This document shows, in pieces, positions 58,845 through 64,000 of a stretch of DNA of 64,000 bases; positions within the stretch are counted from its first letter, which is position 1; each line of letters begins with the position of its first letter. The notes under the pieces are model-generated. The model had not been told where the DNA came from and searched no databases. It worked only from the letters and a program-made list of their open reading frames with translations. This DNA comes from Chryseobacterium sp. ZHDP1 (GTDB taxonomy: Bacteria; Bacteroidota; Bacteroidia; Flavobacteriales; Weeksellaceae). Both the position numbers and the translations under genes were made by a program. The stretch lies in the NCBI RefSeq assembly GCF_018603435.1, contig NZ_CP075682.1, positions 1,178,001 through 1,242,000 of the forward strand, written 5' to 3'.

Positions 58845-60782
58845 TTAAGCATGGTTATCTCCTTTTTCCTCAGTTGCAGGAACCGTTTCTAAATTTTTCT
58901 TCTGAACCTGCTCCAAAAGCTGTAATCCCAAAAGTCCGCTGATTCCTCCGCTTGCTGAATCTCCGTTTCCTCCGATCAACACTTCAGGCATAATTCTCAC
59001 ATTTTGGCTCGCAATATTTTCCATAATCTTTAACTGCGTGAAATTATTTCCACCCATTGCTTCCACAGACAATTTGTAAGATTCCGCGTTGGATTTACCG
59101 ATGGCAAGGATTTTTTCCGCTTCTGCATTACCTGTTAATGAAATCTGCTCTGCACTAGCTTTTGCCAGCAATTCGATTTTTTCCGCTTCGGCTTTTGCAA
59201 GAAGTCTTGTTTTTTCTGCTTCACCGGTTGCTAAAAGTTTTAATCTGTCTCCTTCCGCAGTTGCCTGTAATCTTACGGAATTGGCGTCTCCTGTTGCTTT
59301 TTTCACGGATGCATCGGCAATTCTTTCTGCAATCACAACGCCCTGATCTGCTTTTACAATTTCTTTCTGCATATCTGCAACAGCAGTTTCTTTTTCAAGA
59401 GCCTGTCTGGTTTCCTGAGCAAGCATTTCGGTTTCGTAAGTAATTTTCTGTTCTTCTGCTAACTTTCTGTCTGTTAAAGTTTTCATTAAACTTTCAGGAG
59501 GAACGATTGCTCCAATCAGTGTATCAACGGCATTTACATTATATTGTTCCAAAACACTGCTGATATGATCTTTGGCTGACTGCTGTCTTTCTTTACGGGT
59601 TCCTAAAAAGGCAATTACATCACTGTCCTGCGCAGAGTTTCTGAAGTAATTTCCGATCGTAGGTTCCAGTACCTGACTCACCAGATTGATCATATTTCCG
59701 AAACGGGCAATTACTTTTGGTGCTTCATACGTCGGAATATGAATAATCTGCGAAACATCCAAGTTGAAAGGGAAACCGTCTTTACTTCGAACGGTAATAG
59801 TGGAAAGGTTTTTATCCAGTTGGTGAGATTCGCTTCTTTCATAAGCCCAGTTTAAAACTAAATTGGTTGTCGGAACAAGTTCCACTTTCATAATGTAAGG
59901 GTTAATTGGATATTTTCCGGGACCGATAGGTTCTGCCCAAACTCCTTTGTGCCCTTTTTCTACAATATTTCCGTGCTTAAAGTCTACCCCACTCAAATCC
60001 TGCCCTTCTTCTCCTACATAACTGATAATGACTCCAACATGACCGATAGGAATTTCCGTCATTTTTACCATTTCAACTTTTGTAAACCAAGGGTTTAAGA
60101 AATATGAACCCGCCAAAATCACCTGTTCCTGAAGACCTTTGTAACCACCGCTGTTTAAAAAAGTATCAACATCCTGAAATTTATTATGGTCATTAATGAT
60201 CTTTCCGGCAATCTGTCCTTCTTCCAACGGACTTCCTTCCATCGTTGTTATAATTCCCACTGCATTATCGGGAATCTGAGTCATGTCAGTAAGTTCGATT
60301 TCAAACAGTAAAGTATTGATTCTGTAAGATCCGGGAGCAATGATGGCGGTTTGGCGGCCTTTTCTTCCTCCATTCTTTAAAAAGGCTTCTGCATCCTGAA
60401 AAGAATCGCAGTCTACCTTTCTTCCTAAAATTCTTCCGGTTTCCAGCTCCATCCCGTCTTTCGCAAGAAGTAAGCCTATTTTTCCTGTGGGAATTACGGT
60501 GAAAGGCTGAAAATCAATAGAATATTGCCAGATCCATTTTCCGAAATAAACTCCGGGAGCCAAAGTCTGTGCCTGAAAACCGGCTTCTCCGTTGGTGGCG
60601 ATGATTCTTCCTTCGGGAAGTTCCTGTTTACCGACAAGCACGAATTTTTTGGTGACCAAGCCAATTCTGTCTTGTGGAACAATCACTAATCCAAAGAAAA
60701 TTCTTAAGATAAATTTGTAAAAAATGATGCACAACAGTGCAATAACGACCGGAATCATCCAGCCATGAAAACCTAATTCCAT
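58845..60782 (-). CDS. flotillin-like SPFH protein with tandem N-terminal repeats
   Basis: The 645-residue protein has a membrane helix at about 8-34, then at least three related units of about 65-75 residues, each opening with an IP-x-x-x-(V/I)-G motif (IPTGKIGLL, IPDNAVGII, IPIGHVGVI) and ending in PG/AG-x-Y and MT or TT (about residues 96-305). An SPFH domain follows (about 310-450; DVSQIIHIPTYEAPKVIARF, PTIGNYFRN), then a long Ala/Glu-rich coiled coil (KTRLLAKAEAEKIELLAKAS) and a Gly-rich end. It should form membrane microdomain oligomers. Confidence 0.88.
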   Translation of the reverse strand: MELGFHGWMIPVVIALLCIIFYKFILRIFFGLVIVPQDRIGLVTKKFVLVGKQELPEGRIIATNGEAGFQAQTLAPGVYFGKWIWQYSIDFQPFTVIPTGKIGLLLAKDGMELETGRILGRKVDCDSFQDAEAFLKNGGRKGRQTAIIAPGSYRINTLLFEIELTDMTQIPDNAVGIITTMEGSPLEEGQIAGKIINDHNKFQDVDTFLNSGGYKGLQEQVILAGSYFLNPWFTKVEMVKMTEIPIGHVGVIISYVGEEGQDLSGVDFKHGNIVEKGHKGVWAEPIGPGKYPINPYIMKVELVPTTNLVLNWAYERSESHQLDKNLSTITVRSKDGFPFNLDVSQIIHIPTYEAPKVIARFGNMINLVSQVLEPTIGNYFRNSAQDSDVIAFLGTRKERQQSAKDHISSVLEQYNVNAVDTLIGAIVPPESLMKTLTDRKLAEEQKITYETEMLAQETRQALEKETAVADMQKEIVKADQGVVIAERIADASVKKATGDANSVRLQATAEGDRLKLLATGEAEKTRLLAKAEAEKIELLAKASAEQISLTGNAEAEKILAIGKSNAESYKLSVEAMGGNNFTQLKIMENIASQNVRIMPEVLIGGNGDSASGGISGLLGLQLLEQVQKKNLETVPATEEKGDNHA

Positions 60783-61195
60783 AGTTTGTTTGTTTTTTTG
60801 TTTGATTAAATTTGAAAACAGAAAGTGTGCTCTATTTTTTCATAAAAGAAAAACAGAGTACGAATTATATGATAATTCTTTCGTAAAAATTAAGAAAGTG
60901 CAGGAGGAGAAGTATTGAAAATCGTGAAGATGATTTCTGATACTTTTAAAAGAAAAAACTTAAAGTTAATTAGTTTCATTTTGATAAGAAAGGAACGAGA
61001 TCCTTTTGATGATACAAATGTACGTAAGAAAAATATTTACTTGTTTCAAAAAAATTAAATATTTTTCTGAATATTTATTAATTCACTGATAATCAATACA
61101 ATTATTTTTACAGCGATATTGTTTTTTAATCAAAATCAGGTGGTTTTTAATGTGAAATTAGACGGAAAACGAACCCTATCGTTATAAATTGGCTT
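60783..61195. other. intergenic region between the flotillin-like gene and the next
   Basis: About 410 AT-rich bases with no frame I can support. It should carry the flotillin promoter on minus; none is confident. Confidence 0.5.
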
Positions 61196-61203
61196 TAAAT
61201 TTG
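61196..61203 (+). promoter_or_regulatory. -7 promoter element
   Basis: TAAATTTG matches TAnnTTTG, 29 bases before the ATG at 61233. Confidence 0.5.
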
Positions 61204-61232
61204 ATTAATTTTTTGTGTAATATACATCGAAA

Positions 61233-61664
61233 ATGATCAGAAAAATTTTATTAGGAGTATTTTGTATTGCACAGTTTTCATTGGTACAGGCAGCAGCTTT
61301 TAATGAAAATCCGGTTTCAAAAATCCATTATCAACAGGAAAAAGTTCCAAAGTCGTTTATCATTAAAACGAAAAAGTTTAAAATTAAAATTGATAAGCAA
61401 CCGAACGGAAATTATCTGTATCAATCGTGGGCAGCCAACGGAAAGGTGACTTCGAAACCGAGTATGATTATTTCGGACGGAGAATTAATTCCGGACGGAA
61501 CAGGCGGAAATTATTACTATGAGTTTAATAATAACGGATATACTTATCAGATCTGGAGAAATTATTTAACGAGTTCTGCAAAAAAAGCTCCTTATACTTT
61601 AACGGTAACGGACCGAAACGGCAAGACAATCGTTAATCAGGATGGTTACATTGTCAAAAATTAA
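61233..61664 (+). CDS. small secreted protein
   Basis: The 143-residue protein has a signal peptide, probably cut after QAA (no Gln after the cut, unlike most here). The mature part is beta-rich, with KKFKIKIDKQPNGNYLYQSW, GGNYYYEFNNNGYTYQIW and a final TVTDRNGKTIVNQDGY, and lacks Cys. I do not recognise a family. It is alone and ends at a terminator. Confidence 0.7.
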   Translation: MIRKILLGVFCIAQFSLVQAAAFNENPVSKIHYQQEKVPKSFIIKTKKFKIKIDKQPNGNYLYQSWAANGKVTSKPSMIISDGELIPDGTGGNYYYEFNNNGYTYQIWRNYLTSSAKKAPYTLTVTDRNGKTIVNQDGYIVKN

Positions 61665-61683
61665 TTTTAATTCTATATTTGAG

Positions 61684-61712
61684 TTCCTGACTTCACCGTC
61701 AGGAATTTTTTT
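61684..61712 (+). terminator. intrinsic terminator
   Basis: TTCCTGAC pairs with GTCAGGAA around TTCACC, then T7. Confidence 0.88.
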
Positions 61713-61873
61713 GTCTTTTTGAAACAATGGAGAATTGTTTAAACTTTTATGAAAGGGTTTTACATTCTGGTGAAAGCTAAAAATCAGATAAATAAAAAAT
61801 ACTTTGGCTTTTATTTTGGGGAAGGTTGTCTATTGAAGCTGTTGTTGAAATAGTGAATGGATAACTGGTTTCC

Positions 61874-61977
61874 TAGCCCCAATTGAGCGGCATGTCTGAG
61901 CTCTTTTTAGAGTTTCGGCGGCAGCTTCGCTGCCGCCGAAACTCTAAAAAAGCGAGTAGCGAAAGTGGGAAAAAGCT
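61874..61977 (+). repeat. structured interspersed repeat, copy C
   Basis: The left flank is TAGCCCCAATTGAGCGGC to TGAGCTC. A 22-bp perfect stem (61904-61925 with 61929-61950) is closed by TTC, and the right flank is AGCGAGTAGCGAAAGTGGG-AAAAAGCT. Compared with copies A and B, CCCG has become CCCA on the left (61878-61881) and CGGG has become TGGG on the right (61966-61969), which keeps the pair. The surrounding 61713-62087 has no supported gene. Confidence 0.9.
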
Positions 61978-62087
61978 TCAAAGAAAAAAGATTTGGAGTG
62001 GAAAGGTTAAGTTTGAGGCTGAGATTAAGATTAAGGTTAAGGCTATCCTATCTGTTTATCCTATCATTAAAGTTACTGTAAAGAATT

Positions 62088-62169
62088 GAACTCCTTCGGA
62101 GTTCTGCTTCTGCATTTTATTTTTCTGCTGCACAGATATGATTTCTACAGAATATTTTATGTGTAGAAA
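62088..62169. repeat. decayed REP-like unit related to the RAYT arrays
   Basis: GAACTCC-TTC-GGAGTTC (62088-62104) is a perfect hairpin, followed by GCACAGATATGATTTCTACAG and TGTGTAGAAA, which resemble CTACACAGATA ... TATCTGTGTAGAAA at 14107-14190. It looks like a worn copy of the composite unit. Confidence 0.6.
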
Positions 62170-62222
62170 AATGGTATTATTTCTAATATTTTGGTAAATT
62201 CACTTAAAATATTCAATACAAA

Positions 62223-63857
62223 ATGGATTTCACCATTAAATCAAACCTCATCGACATTGTTGCAAAGGAAACCTACCCTGCTGAAATAATTATTAAAGAC
62301 AACAAGATCAGTTCAATACAAAGAATTTCAGAAAAACTGAATACGTATGTTCTGCCCGGATTTATTGATGCACATGTTCATATTGAAAGCAGTATGCTGG
62401 TTCCGTCTGAGTTTGCAAAGATTGCGGTAAAGCACGGAACGGTGGGAACGATTTCAGATCCTCATGAAATTGCCAATGTTTTGGGAGTTTCGGGGGTAGA
62501 TTATATGATCGAAAATGCTCAGAAAGTACCTTTTCATTTTTATTTCGGGGCTCCTTCATGCGTTCCTGCGACCCATTTTGAGACAGCAGGTGCGGTGATT
62601 GATTCGGGTGATATTGACGGGCTTTTAAGCAAGAAAGAAATTGTATATCTGGCTGAAATGATGAATTTTCCGGGGGTTATTTATAAAGATGAGGAGGTTC
62701 TGAAAAAGCTGGAATCTGCGAAAAAACATAACAAGCCGATTGACGGTCATGCTCCGGGATTAATGGGAGAAGAAATGAGATCTTATTTCAGTGCGGGAAT
62801 TTCTACAGATCATGAGTGTTTTGGGTATCAGGAAGCACTGGAAAAGCTTGAATTCGGGGTAAAAGTGATGATCCGTGAAGGAAGTGCAGCGAAAAATTTT
62901 GACACTTTAATTCCTTTATTAAAAGATTTTCCGGATCAGATGATGTTTTGCTGTGACGATAAGCATCCTGATAATTTGCTGGAATCTCATATCAACGATC
63001 ATGTAAAACGCGCTCTGGATTTGGGTTATGATTTGTACGATGTGCTGCGTACTTCTTCGTACAATGTAGTTAAACATTACAATTTACCGGTCGGATTATT
63101 GCAGATTGGCGACAATGCAGATTTTATAGAAATCGATAATCTCACGGATTTTACGATTTTAAAAACGTACATCAACGGAGCATTGGTTTCAGAAAACGGG
63201 GAATCGTTTATTGAATCTGTGGAAGCTGCGACAGTGAATAATTTTAGCTGCAGCTTAAAAAGCCCATCAGATTTTAAGGTAAAAAGCGAAGGGGAAAAAG
63301 TTCGTGTGATTGAAACACTGGACGGACAACTGATTACAAAAGAAATTCATGCAGAAGTTTTAAATATTGATGGTTTTGCAGAATCTGATCCTGAAAATGA
63401 TATTCTGAAAATTGCCGTGGTGAACCGTTATCAGGATGCGCCAGTTGCAACAGCTTTCATTAAAAATATAGGCTTAAAAAACGGAGCGATTGCTTCGTGT
63501 GTTGCGCACGACTGTCATAATATTGTAGTGGTGGGAACGAATGACGATGACATATGCAAAGCCGTGAATCTGATCATTCAGGCAAAAGGCGGAATTTCTC
63601 TTGCCCATGATGAGGAAGAAATGGTTCTGGAACTGCCGATTGCGGGAATTATGACGGATCTTCCTGCGGAAAAAGTAGCAGAAGCTTATATTAAATTAGA
63701 CCGGCGCGCAAAGGAATTGGGAAGCAGATTACGAGCGCCTTACATGAGTTTGTCTTTCATGGCTCTTCTGGTGATTCCCGAGCTGAAACTGAGTGACAAA
63801 GGGCTTTTCAACGGGAAAAGTTTCGATTTTACGGATGTTTTTATCAAGTCTGTTTAA
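62223..63857 (+). CDS. ade: adenine deaminase
   Basis: The 544-residue enzyme is of the AdeC type. It converts adenine to hypoxanthine and ammonia. The amidohydrolase motifs are LPGFIDAHVHIESSMLVP (metal His pair at about 50-52), TISDPHEIANVLG, GHAPGLMG, STDHECFG and CCDDKHPDNLLE, and the C-terminal domain has CVAHDCHNIVVVGTNDDD. The length matches the family (about 540-580). It links to the purine genes of the first part only by pathway. It is alone. Confidence 0.96.
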   Translation: MDFTIKSNLIDIVAKETYPAEIIIKDNKISSIQRISEKLNTYVLPGFIDAHVHIESSMLVPSEFAKIAVKHGTVGTISDPHEIANVLGVSGVDYMIENAQKVPFHFYFGAPSCVPATHFETAGAVIDSGDIDGLLSKKEIVYLAEMMNFPGVIYKDEEVLKKLESAKKHNKPIDGHAPGLMGEEMRSYFSAGISTDHECFGYQEALEKLEFGVKVMIREGSAAKNFDTLIPLLKDFPDQMMFCCDDKHPDNLLESHINDHVKRALDLGYDLYDVLRTSSYNVVKHYNLPVGLLQIGDNADFIEIDNLTDFTILKTYINGALVSENGESFIESVEAATVNNFSCSLKSPSDFKVKSEGEKVRVIETLDGQLITKEIHAEVLNIDGFAESDPENDILKIAVVNRYQDAPVATAFIKNIGLKNGAIASCVAHDCHNIVVVGTNDDDICKAVNLIIQAKGGISLAHDEEEMVLELPIAGIMTDLPAEKVAEAYIKLDRRAKELGSRLRAPYMSLSFMALLVIPELKLSDKGLFNGKSFDFTDVFIKSV

Positions 63858-64000
63858 ACTCTTATTTAACCGCAAAAGTCAAAAAATATAACCTAAACTT
63901 TTATTTAAAGCTGATTTTGCTTTAACATTATTTGTTCCTTTTACGGTTAATTCTAAAATTGGTTTAAACAATTCTTTTCTCGTTTTCCAGATTAGCGTAA
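63858..64000. other. right window end, no gene
   Basis: GTTTAAACTC and TTTAACCGCAAAAG at 63853-63878 repeat the pattern seen near 48.2 kb. No frame is seen before the window ends. Confidence 0.4.

Noticed and set aside
61883..62089. Open frame giving a 68-residue Arg/Ser-rich protein
   Set aside because: It is read through the structured repeat copy C and the following spacer; the flanking sequence is shared with non-coding copies and the stem, so it is an artefact.
1..64000. tRNA, rRNA and known riboswitches
   Set aside because: No cloverleaf, rRNA-like or conserved riboswitch core was seen on reading the intergenic regions; a covariance search was not possible.

Overview
The window is AT-rich DNA from a Flavobacteriales bacterium, most likely Chryseobacterium or a close Weeksellaceae relative. 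The evidence is SusC/SusD genes, Bacteroidota-type promoters (TAnnTTTG, in two cases with TTG about 20 bases upstream), signal peptides that end before a glutamine, and several small gene families I associate with Chryseobacterium. I found no rRNA, tRNA or CRISPR array.

Region 1 (1-16 kb) is mostly housekeeping: 3-hydroxybutyryl-CoA dehydrogenase, a membrane protein, a META-domain lipoprotein, pheT, dnaN, a diacylglycerol kinase family protein, a GDSL esterase, an orphan barstar, purL and purB. Between purL and purB lies a REP-associated tyrosine transposase (RAYT). Very similar arrays of small palindromes flank it in the same order and orientation.

Region 2 (15.9-27.1 kb) starts with a 49-codon double-glycine-leader (bacteriocin-like) peptide and a secreted protein. 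It continues with a polysaccharide utilization locus on the minus strand: SusC, SusD, two GH144/glucoamylase-family lipoproteins, an esterase and a GH3 beta-glucosidase. GH144 together with GH3 suggests beta-1,2-glucan as substrate.

Region 3 (27.4-36.1 kb) holds small metabolic and stress genes (DUF4197, DUF493, ArsC-like, deoxynucleoside kinase, VOC, SRPBCC, FAD/NAD(P)-binding, DUF2383) and two tandem lipoprotein glutaminyl cyclotransferases. These can be connected to the near-universal +1 Gln of exported proteins in the window.

Region 4 (36.7-44 kb) is an accessory surface-protein island: two beta-helix proteins with Pmp-like repeats, a small secreted protein sharing their C-terminal module, a three-gene helix-turn-helix cluster and a TPR/HTH sensor-regulator.

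Region 5 (44-64 kb) has ecotin, a TSP3-repeat protein, a DUF1569/VOC operon and a DUF2490 protein. It also has a LacI-controlled sugar locus (TonB receptor, GH100-like glycosidase, uridine-kinase-like kinase, SLC45 transporter) with a tandem palindromic operator. A lone ABC ATPase, a flotillin-like protein with tandem N-terminal repeats and adenine deaminase follow.

The most interesting non-coding signal is a structured repeat present three times (6557, 19904, 61874). Its flanks are conserved, its 22-27 bp central stem is perfect but differs in sequence, and its outer helix shows a compensatory base-pair change.
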